From the NCBI GenBank assembly GCA_036417435.1, contig CM070910.1, positions 83,312,784-83,376,783 on the forward strand: a DNA stretch of 64,000 nucleotides, given 5' to 3'. The notes below the pieces were generated by a model, which was not told where the DNA came from, did no database searches, and worked only from the letters and a program-made list of their open reading frames with translations. Position 1 is the first letter of the stretch, and each line of letters opens with the position of its first letter. The stretch is from Inia geoffrensis. Taxonomy: Eukaryota > Chordata > Mammalia > Artiodactyla > Iniidae. A program made the position numbers and the translations under genes. Below are positions 35,838-48,772 of this stretch, piece by piece.

Positions 35838-37510
35838 CCATTCCCTAACCCTAACCCTAAGCGAAACCCTGAACGTGACCCTTTTCCGAGGCCTTACCCT
35901 CATCGGTGCCCTTGTCTTAACCAGTACAACAACACTAACACGTGCCCTCACACTTACGCTAACCCTTAAGCATTGTCGTACCCTAACCTGTACCCTAATC
36001 CCACTCCATTCCCTAACCCTAACCCTAACCCGAATACTAACCCTGACCCTCACCCGAAGCCTTACCCTCACCCGTGCCCTAATCTTAACCAGGACACCAA
36101 GACTAACTCGTGCCCTCAAACGTACGCTAACACTAAACCGCAGCGGTACCCTAACCTGTACCCTAATCCCTCTTCATTCCCTAAGTCTAACCCTAACCTG
36201 AAACCGAACCATGACACTCACCCGAAACTTTACCCTCACCCGTGTCCTAATTTTAACCAGTACATCAACACTAACCCATGCCCTCTAACGTACGCCAACC
36301 CTAAGCCATTGCCGTACCCTAACCTGTACCCTAATCAATCCCCATTCCCTAACCCTAACCCTAACCCTAACCCTTAACGTGACCCTCTTCCGAGGCCTTA
36401 CCCTCACCCGTGCCCTAATCGTAAGCAGTAGACTAACACTAACTAGTGACCTTACACGTACGCTAAACCTTCAGCGTAGTGGTACCCTAAACTGTGCCCT
36501 AATATCTCCCCATTCCCTAACCCTAACCCTTACCCGAATTCTATCCCTGACCCTCACCCGAAACCTTACCCTCACCCGTGCCCTAATCTTAACCAGGACA
36601 CCAACACTAACTTGTGCCCTCACACGTACGCTAACCCTTAATCGTTGTCGTACCCTAAACTGTACCCTAATCCCTCCCTATTCCCTAACCCTAACCCTAA
36701 CCCGAATCCTAACCCTGACCCACACCTGGAACCTTACCCTCACCTGTGCCCTAATCTTAACCAGGACACTAACACTAACCCTTGCCCTCACACGAACGCT
36801 AACCCTTAAGCACTGTCGTACCCTAAGCTGTACCCTAATCCCTCTGCATTCCTTAACCCTAACCCTAACCCGAATCCTAACCCTGACCCTCACCCGAAGC
36901 CTTACCCTCACCCCTGCCCTAATCTTAACCAGGACACCAACACTAACTCGTGCCCTCACACATACGGTAAACCTTAAGCGTTGTCGTACCCTAAATTGTA
37001 CCCTAATCCCTCCCCATTCCTTAAACCTAACCCTAACCACATCCCTAAACCTGACCCACTTCCGATGCCCTACCCTAACCAATACCCTAATCTTAACCAG
37101 TACACAAACACTAACTCATGGCCTCAAACGTACGCTAACCCTTAAGCATTGTCGTACCCTATCCTGTACCCTAATCCCTCCCCATTCCCTAACCCTAACC
37201 CTAAGCGAAACCCTGAACGTGACCCTTTTCCGAGGCCTTACCCTCATCGGTGCCCTTGTCTTAACCAGTACACCAACACTAACACGTGCCCTCACACTTA
37301 CGCTAACCCTTAAGCATTGTCGTACCCTAACCTGTACCCTAATCCCACTCCATTCCCTAACCCTAACCCTAACCCGAATACTAACCCTGACCCTCACCCG
37401 AAGCCTTACCCTCACCCGTGCCCTAATCTTAACCAGGACACCAAGACTAACTCATGCCCTCAAACGTACGCTAACACTAAACCGCAGCGGTACCCTAACC
37501 TGTACCCTAA
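34826..37510 (+). repeat. Tandem duplication, 1344 bp period (near-identical 8-mers)
   Basis: About 34826-36169 and 36170-37510 share private variants in M3 (cttcattccctaagtc), M4 (cagcgtagtgg), M6 (cacacctggaacc), M7 (catacggtaaacc) and M1 (taacacgtgcc). Differences such as M3 cattctaacg versus cattccctaacg-type readings are few. Edges are approximate. Confidence 0.82.
35838..37181 (+). repeat. HOR unit, 8-mer, 1344 bp
   Basis: M1 to M8, a near-identical tandem copy of the preceding unit. M2 has aatcccactcc and cgaatactaacc, seen again at 37346-37385. Confidence 0.92.
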
Positions 37511-38524
37511 TCCCTCTCCATTCCCTAACCCTAACCCTAACCTGAAACCTAACCATGACACTCACCCGAAACTTTACCCTCACCCGTGTCCTAATTTTAA
37601 CCAGTACATCAACACTAACCCATGCCCTCTAACGTACGCCAACCCTAAGCCATTGCCGTACCCTAACCTGTACCCTAATCAATCCCCATTCCCTAACGTA
37701 ACCCTAACCCTAACCCTTAACGTGACCCTCTTTCGAGGTGTTACCCTCACACGTGCCCTAATCGTAAGCAGTACACTAACACTAACTAGTGACCTCAAAC
37801 GTACGCTAAACCTTACGCGTTGTGGTACCCTAAACTGTGCCCTAATATCTCCCCATTCCCTAACCCTAACCCTAACCCGAATTCTATCCCTGACCCTCAC
37901 CCGAAACCTTACCCGCACCCGTGCCCTAATCTTAACCAGGACACCAACACTAACTTGTGCCCTCACACGTACGCTAACCCTTAATCGTTGTCGTACCCTA
38001 AACTGTACCCTAATCCCTCCCCATTCCCTAACCCTAACCCTAACCCGAATCCTAACACTGACCCTCACCTGAAGCCTTACCCTCACCCGTGCCCTAATCT
38101 TAACCAGGACACTAACACTAACCCTTTCCCTCACACGAACGCTAACCCTTAAGCACTGTCATACCCTAAGCTGTACCCTAATCCCTCTGCATTCCTTAAC
38201 CCTAACCATAACCCGAATTCTAACCCTGACCCTCACCCGAAGCCTTACCCTCACCCGTGCCCTAATCTTAACCAGGACACCAACACTAACTCGTGCCCTC
38301 ACACGTACGCTAAACCTTAAGCGTTGTCGTACCCTAAATTGTACCCTAATCCCTCCCCATTCCTTAACCCTAACCCTAACCCCATCCCTAAACCTGACCC
38401 ACTTCCGATGCCCTACCCTAACCAATGCCCTAATCTTAACCAGTACACAAACACTAACTCATGGCCTCAAACGTACGCTAAACCTTAAGGATTGTCGTAC
38501 CCTATCCTGTACCCTAATCCCTCC
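37182..38524 (+). repeat. HOR unit, 8-mer, 1343 bp
   Basis: M1 to M8. The M4 tract near 37691 reads ccctaacgtaaccc, one base short and with a g, so one hexamer is broken. M4 also has tttcgaggtgttaccc. M6 has accctttccctcac and M7 cgaattctaacc; both recur 4032 bp to the right. Confidence 0.91.
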
Positions 38525-39868
38525 CCATTCCCTAACCCTAACCCTAAGCGAAACCCTGAACGTGACCCTTTTCCGAGGCCTTACCCTCATCGGTGCCCTT
38601 GTCTTAACCAGTACACCAACACTAACTCGTGCCCTCACACTTACGCTAACCCTTAAGCATTGTCGTGCCCTAACCTGTACCCTAATCCCTCTCCATTCCC
38701 TAACCCTAACCCTAACCCGAATCCTAACCCTGACCCTCACCCGAAGCCTTACCCTCACCCGTGCCCTAATCTTAACCAGGACACCAAGACTAACTCGTGC
38801 CCTCAAACGTACGCTAACACTAAACCGCAGCGGTACCCTAACCTGTACCCTAATCCCTCTCCATTCCCTAACCCTAACCCTAACCTGAAACCTAACCATG
38901 ACACTCACCCGAAACTTTACCCTCACCCGTGTCCTAATTTTAACCAGTACATCAACACTAACACATGCCCTCTAACGTACGCCAACCCTAAGCCATTGCC
39001 GTACCCTAACCTGTACCCTAATCAATCCCCATTCCCTAACCCTAACCCTAATCCTTACCCTTAACGTGACCCTCTTCCGAGGCCTTACCCTCACCCGTGC
39101 CCTAATCGTAAGCAGTTCACTAACACTAACTAGTGACCTCACACGTACGCTAAACCTTAAGCGTTGTGGTACCCTAAACTGTGCCCTAATATCTCCCCAT
39201 TCCCTAACCCTAACCCTAACCCGAATTCTATCCCTGACCCTCACCCGAAACCTTACCCGCACCCGTGCCCTAATCTTAACCAGGACACCAACACTAACTC
39301 GTGCCCTCACACGTACGCTAAACCTTAAGCGTTTTCGTACCCTAAATTGTACCCTAATCCCTCCCCATTCCCTAACCCTAACCCTAACCCGAATCCTAAC
39401 CCTGACCCACACCTGGAACCTTACCCACACCTGTGCCCTAATCTTAACCAGGACACTAACACTAACCCTTGCCCTCACACGAACGCTAACCCTTAAGCAC
39501 TGTCGTACCCTAAGCTGTACCCTAATCCCTCTGCATTCCTTAACCCTAACCCTAACCCGAATCCTAACCCTGACCCTCACCCGAAGCCTTACCCTCACCC
39601 CTGCCCTAATCTTAACCAGGACACCAACACTAACTCGTGCCCTCACACGTACGGTAAACCTTAAGCGTTGTCGTACCCTAAATTGTACCCTAATCCCTCC
39701 CCATTCCTTAACCCTAACCCTAACCACATCCCTAAACCTGACCCACTTCCGATGCCCTACCCTAACCAATACCCTAATCTTAACCAGTACACAAACACTA
39801 ACTCATGGCCTCAAACGTACGCTAACCCTTAAGCATTGTCGTACCCTATCCTGTACCCTAATCCCTCC
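38525..39868 (+). repeat. HOR unit, 8-mer, 1344 bp, with M5/M7 hybrid
   Basis: M1, M2, M3, M4, M5/M7 hybrid at 39197, M6 at 39365, M7 at 39533, M8 at 39701. The monomer count is normal, but the fifth position is a hybrid ending gcgttttcgtaccc. M4 has aatccttaccctt. Confidence 0.9.
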
Positions 39869-41212
39869 CCATTCCCTAACCCTAACCCTAAGCGAAACCC
39901 TGAACGTGACCCTTTTCCGAGGCCTTACCCTCATCGGTGCCCTTGTCTTAACCAGTACACCAACACTAACACGTGCCCTCACACCTACGCTAACCCTTAA
40001 GCATTGTCGTACCCTAACCTGTACCCTAATCCCACTCCATTCCCTAACCCTAACCCTAACCCGAATCCTAACCCTGACCCTCACCCGAAGCCTTACCCTC
40101 ACCCGTACCCTAATCTTAACCAGGACACCAAGACTAACTCGTGCCCTCAAATGTACGCTCACACTAAACCGCAGCGGTACCCTAACCTGTACCCTAATCC
40201 CTCTCCATTCCCTAACCCTAACCCTAACCTGAAACCTAACCATGACACTCACCCGAAACTTTACCCTCACCCGTGTCCTAATTTTAACCAGTACATCAAC
40301 ACTAACCCATGCCCTCTAACGTACGCCAACCCTAAGCCATTGCCGTACCCTAACCTGTACCCTAATCAATCCCCATTCCCTAACCCTAACCCTAACCCTA
40401 ACCATTAACGTGACCCTCTTCCGAGGCCTTACCCTCACCCGTGCCCTAATCGTAAGCAGTTCACTAACACTAACTAGTGACCTCACACGTACGCTAAACC
40501 TTAAGCGTTGTGGTACCCTAAACTGTGCCCTAATATCTCCCCATTCCCTAACCCTAACCCTAACCCGAATTCTATCCCTGACCCTCACCCGAAACCTTAC
40601 CCGCACCCGTGCCCTAATCTTAACCAGGACACCAACACTAACTTGTGCCCTCACACGTACGCTAACCCTTAATCGTTGTCGTACCCTAAACTGTACCCTA
40701 ATCCCTCCCCATTCCCTAACCCTAACCCTAACCCGAATCCTAACCCTGACCCTCACCTGAAGCCTTACCCTCACCCGTGCCCTAAACTTAACCAGGACAC
40801 TAACACTAACCCTTGCCCTCACACGAACGCTAACCCTTAAGCACTGTCGTACCCTAAGCTGTACCCTAATCCCTCTGCATTCCTTAACCCTAACCCTAAC
40901 CCGAATCCTAACCCTGACCCTCACCCGAAGCCTTACCCTCACCCATGCCCTAATCTTAACCAGGACACCAACACTAACTCGTGCCCTCACATGTACGCTA
41001 AACCTTAAGCGTTGTCGTATCCTAAATTGTATTCTAATCCCTCCCCATTCCTTAACCCTAACCCTAACCCCATCCCTAAATCTGACCCACTTCCGATGCC
41101 CTACCCTAACCAATGCCCTAATCTTAACCAGTACACAGACACTAACTCATGGCCTCAAACGTACGCTAACCCTTAAGCATTGTCGTACCCTATCCTGTAC
41201 CCTAATCCCTCC
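39869..41212 (+). repeat. HOR unit, 8-mer, 1344 bp
   Basis: M1 to M8. Private variants cacacctacgc (M1), gtacgctcacac (M2), aaccattaacgtg (M4) and gtatcctaaattgtattc (M7) recur 4200 bp to the right. Confidence 0.92.
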
Positions 41213-42556
41213 CCATTCCCTAACCCTAACCCTAAGCGAAACCCTGAACGTGACCCTTTTCCGAGGCCTTACCCTCATCGGTGCCCTTGTCTTAACCAGT
41301 ACACCAACACTAACTCGTGCCCTAACACTTACGCTAACCCTTAAGCATTGTCGTACCCTAACCTGTACCCTAATCCCTCTCCATTCCCTAACCCTAACCC
41401 TAACCCGAATCCTAACCCTGACCCTCACCCGAAGCCTTACCCTCACCCGTGCCCTAATCTTAACCAGGACACCAAGACTAACTCGTGCCCTCAAACGTAC
41501 GCTAACACTAAACCGCAGCGGTACCCTAACCTGTACCCTAATCCCTCTCCATTCCCTAACCCTAACCCTAACCTGAAACCTAACAATGACACTCACCCGA
41601 AACTTTACCCTCACCCGTGTCCTAATTTTAACCAGTACATCAACACTAACCCATGCCCTCTAACGTACGCCAACCCTAAGCCATTGCCGTACCCTAACCT
41701 GTACCCTAATCAATCCCCATTCCCTAACCCTAACCCTAACCCTAACCCTTAACGTGACCCTCTTCCGAGGCCTTACCCTCACCCGTGCCCTAATCGTAAG
41801 CAGTACACTAACACTAACTAGTGACCTCACACGTACGCTAAACCTTAAGCGTTGTGGTACCCTAAACTGTGCCCTAATATCTCCCCATTCCCTAACCCTA
41901 ACCCTAACCCGAATTCTATCCCTGACCCTCACCCGAAACCTTACCCGCACCCGTGCCCTAATCTTAACCAGGACACCAACACTAACTTGTGCCCTCACAC
42001 GTACGCTAACCCTTAATCGTTGTCGTACCCTAAACTGTACCCTAATCCCTCCCCATTCCCTAACCCTAACCCTAACCCGAATCCTAACACTGACCCTCAC
42101 CTGAAGCCTTACCCTCACCCGTGCCCTAATCTTAACCAGGACACTAACACTAACCCTTTCCCTCACACGAACGCTAACCCTTAAGCACTGTCATACCCTA
42201 AGCTGTACCCTAATCCCTCTGCATTCCTTAACCCTAACCATAACCCGAATTCTAACCCTGACCCTCACCCGAAGCCTTACCCTCACCCGTGCCCTAATCT
42301 TAACCAGGACACCAACACTAACTCGTGCCCTCACACGTACGCTAAACCTTAAGCGTTGTCGTACCCTAAATTGTACCCTAATCCCTCCCCATTCCTTAAC
42401 CCTAACCCTAACCCCATCCCTAAACCTGACCCACTTCCGATGCCCTACCCTAACCAATGCCCTAATCTTAACCAGTACACAAACACTAACTCATGGCCTC
42501 AAACGTACGCTAAACCTTAAGGATTGTCGTACCCTATCCTGTACCCTAATCCCTCC
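41213..42556 (+). repeat. HOR unit, 8-mer, 1344 bp
   Basis: M1 to M8. The right part (M5 to M8) repeats 37853-38524 at 4032 bp distance, including accctttccctcac and gtcataccc. Confidence 0.92.
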
Positions 42557-44068
42557 CCATTCCCTAACCCTAACCCTAAGCGAAACCCTGAACGTGACCC
42601 TTTTCCGAGGCCTTACCCTCATCGGTGCCCTTGTCTTAACCAGTACACCAACACTAACTCGTGCCCTCACACTTACGCTAACCCTTAAGCATTGTCGTGC
42701 CCTAACCTGTACCCTAATCCCTCTCCATTCCCTAACACTAACCCTAACCCGAATCCTAACCCTGACCCTCACCCGAAGCCTTACCCTCACCCGTGCCCTA
42801 ATCTTAACCAGGACACCAAGACTAACACGTGCCCTCAAACGTACGCTAACACTAAACCGCAGCGGTACCCTAACCTGTACCCTAATCCCTCTCCATTCCC
42901 TAACCCTAACCCTAACCTGAAACCTAACCATGACACTCACCCGAAACTTTACCCTCACCCGTGTCCTAATTTTAACCAGTACATCAACACTAACACATGC
43001 CCTCTAACGTACGCCAACCCTAAGCCATTGCCGTACCCTAACCTGTACCCTAATCAATCCCCATTCCCTAACCCTAACCCTAATCCTTACCCTTAACGTG
43101 ACCCTCTTCCGAGGCCTTACCCTCACCCGTGCCCTAATCGTAAGCAGTTCACTAACACTAACTAGTGACCTCACACGTACGCTAAACCTTAAGCGTTGTG
43201 GTACCCTAAACTGTGCCCTAATATCTCCCCATTCCCTAACCCTAACCCTAACCCGAATTCTATCCCTGACCCTCACCCGAAACCTTACCCGCACCCGTGC
43301 CCTAATCTTAAGCAGGACACCAAAACTAACTTGTGCCCTCACACGTACGCTAACCCTTAATCGTTGTCGTACCCTAAGCTGTACCCTAATCCCTCTGCAT
43401 TCCTTATCCCTAACCCTAACCCGAATCCTAACCCTGACCCTCACCCGAAGCCTTACCCTCACCCGTGCCCTAATCTTAACCAGGACACCAACACTAACTC
43501 GTGCCCTCACACGTACGCTAAACCTTAAGCGTTTTCGTACCCTAAATTGTACACTAATCCCTCCCCATTCCCTAACCCTAACCCTAACCCGAATCCTAAC
43601 CCTGACCCACACCTGGAACCTTACCCACACCTGTGCCCTAATCTTAACCAGGACACTAACACTAACCCTTGCCCTCACACGAACGCTAACCCTTAAGCAC
43701 TGTCGTACCCTAAGCTGTACCCTAATCCCTCTGCATTCCTTAACCCTAACCCTAACCCGAATCCTAACCCTGACCCTCACCCGAAGCCTTACCCTCACCC
43801 CTGCCCTAATCTTAACCAGGACACCAACACTAACTCGTGCCCTCACACGTACGGTAAACCTTAAGCGTTGTCGTACCCTAAATTGTACCCTAATCCCTCC
43901 CCATTCCTTAACCCTAACCCTAACCACATCCCTAAACCTGACCCACTTCCGATGCCCTACCCTAACCAATACCCTAATCTTAACCAGTACACAAACACTA
44001 ACTCATGGCCTCAAACGTACGCTAACCCTTAAGCATTGTCGTACCCTATCCTGTACCCTAATCCCTCC
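42557..44068 (+). repeat. HOR unit, 9-mer, 1512 bp
   Basis: M1 to M5, then M7 at 43397, M6 at 43565, M7 at 43733, M8 at 43901. It equals the 38525 unit plus one monomer: the M5/M7 hybrid there is here a separate M5 and M7. Confidence 0.9.
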
Positions 44069-45412
44069 CCATTCCCTAACCCTAACCCTAAGCGAAACCC
44101 TGAACGTGACCCTTTTCCGAGGCCTTACCCTCATCGGTGCCCTTGTCTTAACCAGTACACCAACACTAACACGTGCCCTCACACCTACGCTAACCCTTAA
44201 GCATTGTCGTACCCTAACCTGTACCCTAATCCCACTCCATTCCCTAACCCTAACCCTAACCCGAATCCTAACCCTGACCCTCACCCGAAGCCTTACCCTC
44301 ACCCGTACCCTAATCTTAACCAGGACACCAAGACTAACTCGTGCCCTCAAATGTACGCTCACACTAAACCGCAGCGGTACCCTAACCTGTACCCTAATCC
44401 CTCTCCATTCCCTAACCCTAACCCTAACCTGAAACCTAACCATGACACTCACCCGAAACTTTACCCTCACCCGTGTCCTAATTTTAACCAGTACATCAAC
44501 ACTAACCCATGCCCTCTAACGTACGCCAACCCTAAGCCATTGCAGTACCCTAACCTGTACCCTAATCAATCCCCATTCCCTAACCCTAACCCTAACCCTA
44601 ACCATTAACGTGACCCTCTTCCGAGGCCTTACCCTCACCCGTGCCCTAATCGTAAGCAGTTCACTAACACTAACTAGTGACCTCACACGTACGCTAAACC
44701 TTAAGCGTTGTGGTACCCTAAACTGTGCCCTAATATCTCCCCATTCCCTAACCCTAACCCTAACCCGAATTCTATCCCTGACCCTCACCCGAAACCTTAC
44801 CCGCACCCGTGCCCTAATCTTAACCAGGACACCAACACTAACTTGTGCCCTCACACGTACGCTAACCCTTAATCGTTGTCGTACCCTAAACTGTACCCTA
44901 ATCCCTCCCCATTCCCTAACCCTAACCCTAACCCGAATCCTAACCCTGACCCTCACCTGAAGCCTTACCCTCACCCGTGCCCTAAACTTAACCAGGACAC
45001 TAACACTAACCCTTGCCCTCACACGAACGCTAACCCTTAAGCACTGTCGTACCCTAAGCTGTACCCTAATCCCTCTGCATTCCTTAACCCTAACCCTAAC
45101 CCGAATCCTAACCCTGACCCTCACCCGAAGCCTTACCCTCACCCATGCCCTAATCTTAACCAGGACACCAACACTAACTCGTGCCCTCACATGTACGCTA
45201 AACCTTAAGCGTTGTCGTATCCTAAATTGTATTCTAATCCCTCCCCATTCCTTAACCCTAACCCTAACCCCATCCCTAAATCTGACCCACTTCCGATGCC
45301 CTACCCTAACCAATGCCCTAATCTTAACCAGTACACAGACACTAACTCATGGCCTCAAACGTACGCTAACCCTTAAGCATTGTCGTACCCTATCCTGTAC
45401 CCTAATCCCTCC
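44069..45412 (+). repeat. HOR unit, 8-mer, 1344 bp
   Basis: M1 to M8, a near-identical copy of 39869-41212 at 4200 bp distance, with a new variant gccattgcagtaccc in M3. Confidence 0.92.
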
Positions 45413-46924
45413 CCATTCCCTAACCCTAACCCTAAGCGAAACCCTGAACGTGACCCTTTTCCGAGGCCTTACCCTCATCGGTGCCCTTGTCTTAACCAGT
45501 ACACCAACACTAACTCGTGCCCTAACACTTACGCTAACCCTTAAGCATTGTCGTACCCTAACCTGTACCCTAATCCCTCTCCATTCCCTAACCCTAACCC
45601 TAACCCGAATCCTAACCCTGACCCTCACCCGAAGCCTTACCCTCACCAGTGCCCTAATCTTAACCAGGACACCAAGACTAACTCGTGCCCTCAAACGTAC
45701 GCTAACACTAAACCGCAGCGGTACCCTAACCTGTACCCTAATCCCTCTCCATTCCCTAACCCTAACCCTAACCTGAAACCTAACAATGACACTCACCCGA
45801 AACTTTACCCTCACCCGTGTCTTAATTTTAACCAGTACATCAACACTAACCCATGCCCTCTAACGTACGCCAACCCTAAGCCATTGCCGTACCCTAACCT
45901 GTACCCTAATCAATCCCCATTCCCTAACCCTAACCCTAACCCTAACCCTTAACGTGACCCTCTTCCGAGGCCTTACCCTCACCCGTGCCCTAATCGTAAG
46001 CAGTACACTAACACTAACTAGTGACCTCACACGTACGCTAAACATTAAGCGTTGTGGTACCCTAAACTGTGCCCTAATATCTCCCCATTCCCTAACCCTA
46101 ACCCTAAACCGAATTCTATCCCTGACCCTCACCCGAAACCTTACCCTCACCTGTGCCCTAATCTTAAGCAGGACACCAAAACTAACTTGTGCCCTCACAC
46201 GTACGCTAACCCTTAATCGTTGTCGTACCCTAAGCTGTACCCTAATCCCTCTGCATTCCTTATCCCTAACCCTAACCCGAATCCTAACCCTGACCCTCAC
46301 CCGAAGCCTTACCCTCACCCGTGCCGTAATCTTAACCAGGACACCAACACTAACTCGTGCCCTCACACGTACGCTAAACCTTAAGCGTTTTCGTACCCTA
46401 AATTGTACCCTAATCCCTCCCCATTCCCTAACCCTAACCCTAACCCGAATCCTAACCCTGACCCACACCTGGAACCTTACCCTCACCTGTGCCCTAATCT
46501 TAACCAGGACACTAACACTAAACCTTGCCCTCACACGAACGCTAACCCTTAAGCACTGTCGTACCCTAAGCTGTACCCTAATCCCTCTGCATTCCTTAAC
46601 CCTAACCCTAACCCGAATCCTAACCCTGACCCTCACCCGAAGCCTTACCCTCACCCCTGCCCTAATCTTAACCAGGACACAAACACTAACTCGTGCCCTC
46701 ACACGTACGGTAAACCTTAAGCGTTGTCGTACCCTAAATTGTACCCTAATCCCTCCCCATTCCTTAACCCTAACCCTAACCACATCCCTAAACCTGACCC
46801 ACTTCCGATGCCCTACCCTAACCAATACCCTAATCTTAACCAGTACACAAACACTAACTCATGGCCTCAAACGTACGCTAACCCTTAAGCATTGTCGTAC
46901 CCTATCCTGTACCCTAATCCCTCC
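45413..46924 (+). repeat. HOR unit, 9-mer, 1512 bp
   Basis: M1 to M5, then M7, M6, M7, M8, the same order as the 42557 unit and related to it at 2856 bp distance from about 43302. M4 has acattaagcgttg and M5 has ctaaaccgaattc. Confidence 0.9.
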
Positions 46925-48772
46925 CCATTCCCTAACCCTAACCCTAAGCGAAACCCTGAACGTGACCCTTTTCCGAGGCCTTACCCTCATCGGTGCCCTT
47001 GTCTTAACCAGTACACCAACACTAACACGTGCCCTCACACTTACGCTAACCCTTAAGCATTGTCGTACCCTAACCTGTACCCTAATCCCACTCCATTCCC
47101 TAACCCTAACCCTAACCCGAATCCTAACCCTGACCCTCACCCGAAGCCTTACACTCACCCGTGCCCTAATCTTAACCAGGACACCAAGACTAACTCGTGC
47201 CCTCAAATGTACGCTAACACTAAACCGCAGCGGTACCCTAACCTGTACCCTAATCCCTCTCCATTCCCTAACCCTAACCCTAACCTGAAACCTAACGATG
47301 ACACTCACCCGAAACTTTACCCTCACCCGTGTCCTAATTTTAACCAGTACATCAACACTAACCCATGCCCTCTAACGTACGCCAACCCTAAGCCATTACC
47401 GTACCCTAACCTGTACCCTAATTAATCCCAATTCCCTAACCCTAACCTTAACCCTAAACCTTAACGTGACCCTCTTCCGAGGCCTTACCCTCACCCGTGC
47501 CCTAATCGTAAGCAGTACACTAACACTAACTAGTGACCTCACACGTACGCTAAACCTTAAGCGTTGTGGTACCCTAAACTTTGCCCTAATATCTCCCCAT
47601 TCCCTAACCCTAACCCTAACCCGAATTTTATCCCTGACCCTCACCCGAAACCTTACCCTCACCCGTGCCCTAATCTTAACCAGGACACCAACACTAACTT
47701 GTGCCCTCACACGTACGCTAACACTTAATCGTTGTCGTACCCTAAACTGTACCCTAATCCCTCCCCATTCCCTAACCCTAACCTTAACCCGAATCCTAAC
47801 CCTGACCCTCACCTGAAGCCTTACCCTCACCCGTGCCCTAATCTTAACCAGGACACTAACACTAACCCTTGCCCTCACACGGACGCTAACCCTTAAGCAC
47901 TGTCGTACCCTAAGCTGTACCCTAATCCCTCTGCATTCCTTAACCATAACCCTAACCCGAATCCTTACCCTGACCCTCACCCGAAGCCTTACCCTCACCC
48001 ATGCCCTAATCTTAACCAGGACACCAACACTAACTCGTGCCCTCACATGTACGCTAAACCTTAAGCGTTGTCGTATCCTAAATTGTACCATATTCCCTCC
48101 CCATTCCTTAACCCTAACCCTAACCCCATCCCTAAACCTGACCCACTTCCGATGCCCTACCCTAACCAATGCCCTAATCTTAACCAGTACATCAACACTA
48201 ACCCATGCCCTCTAACGTACGCCAACCCTAAGCCATTGCCGTACCCTAACCTGTACCCTAATCAATCCCCATTCCGTAAACCTAACCCTAACCCTAACCC
48301 TTAACGTGACCCTCTTCCGAGGCCTTACCCTCACCCGTGCCGTAATCGTAAGCAGTACACTAACAATAAGTAGTGACCTCACACGTACGCTAAACCTTAA
48401 GCGTTGTGGTACCCTAAACTGTGCCCTAATATCTCCCCATTCCCTAACCCTAACCCTAACCCGAATTCTATCCCTGACCCTCACCCGAAACCTTACCCTC
48501 ACCCGTGCCCTAATCTTAAGCAGGACACCAACACTAACTTGTGCCCTCACACGTACGCTAACCATTAATCGTTGTCGTACCCTAAGCTGTACCCTAATCC
48601 CTCCCAATTCCTTAACCCTAACCCTAACCCCATCCCTAAACCTGACCCACTTCCGATGCCCTACCCTAACCAATGCCCCAATCTTAACCAGTACACAAAC
48701 ACTAACTCATGCCCTCAAACGTACGCTAACCCTTAAGCATTGTCGTACCCTATCCTGTACCCTAATCCCTCC
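46925..48772 (+). repeat. HOR unit, 11-mer, 1848 bp, with M8/M3 hybrid
   Basis: M1 to M7, then M8/M3 hybrid 48101, M4 48269, M5 48437, M8 48605. The hybrid is M8 up to gtaccagtaca-type sequence and then reads catcaacactaacccatgcc as M3. This 11-mer differs in origin from the M7/M2 11-mers. M5 at 47597 has lost GAATTC (cgaatttta). Confidence 0.9.
48101..48268 (+). repeat. Hybrid monomer M8/M3
   Basis: Left part M8 (ccccatccctaaacctga, acttccgatgcc), right part M3 (acatcaacactaaccc, gccattgccgtaccc, ctaatcaatcc). It leads into M4 and shortens the second half of the 11-mer at 46925. Confidence 0.86.

Larger units (their letters stand above)
37850..46080 (+). repeat. Large tandem duplication, about 4.03 kb and 4.20 kb copies
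   Basis: Copy 1 is about 37850-41880 and copy 2 about 41881-46080. Matching landmarks lie 4032 bp apart up to about 39260/43290 and 4200 bp apart afterwards, because copy 2 has one extra monomer where copy 1 has an M5/M7 hybrid. More than ten private variants are shared. Confidence 0.86.
43302..47200 (+). repeat. Related 9-mer segments 2856 bp apart
   Basis: The segment from about 43302 matches the one from about 46158 in monomer order (M5, M7, M6, M7, M8) and in the variant agcaggacaccaaaactaac. Agreement fades to ordinary same-type similarity after roughly 0.9 kb. Edges are uncertain. Confidence 0.65.
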
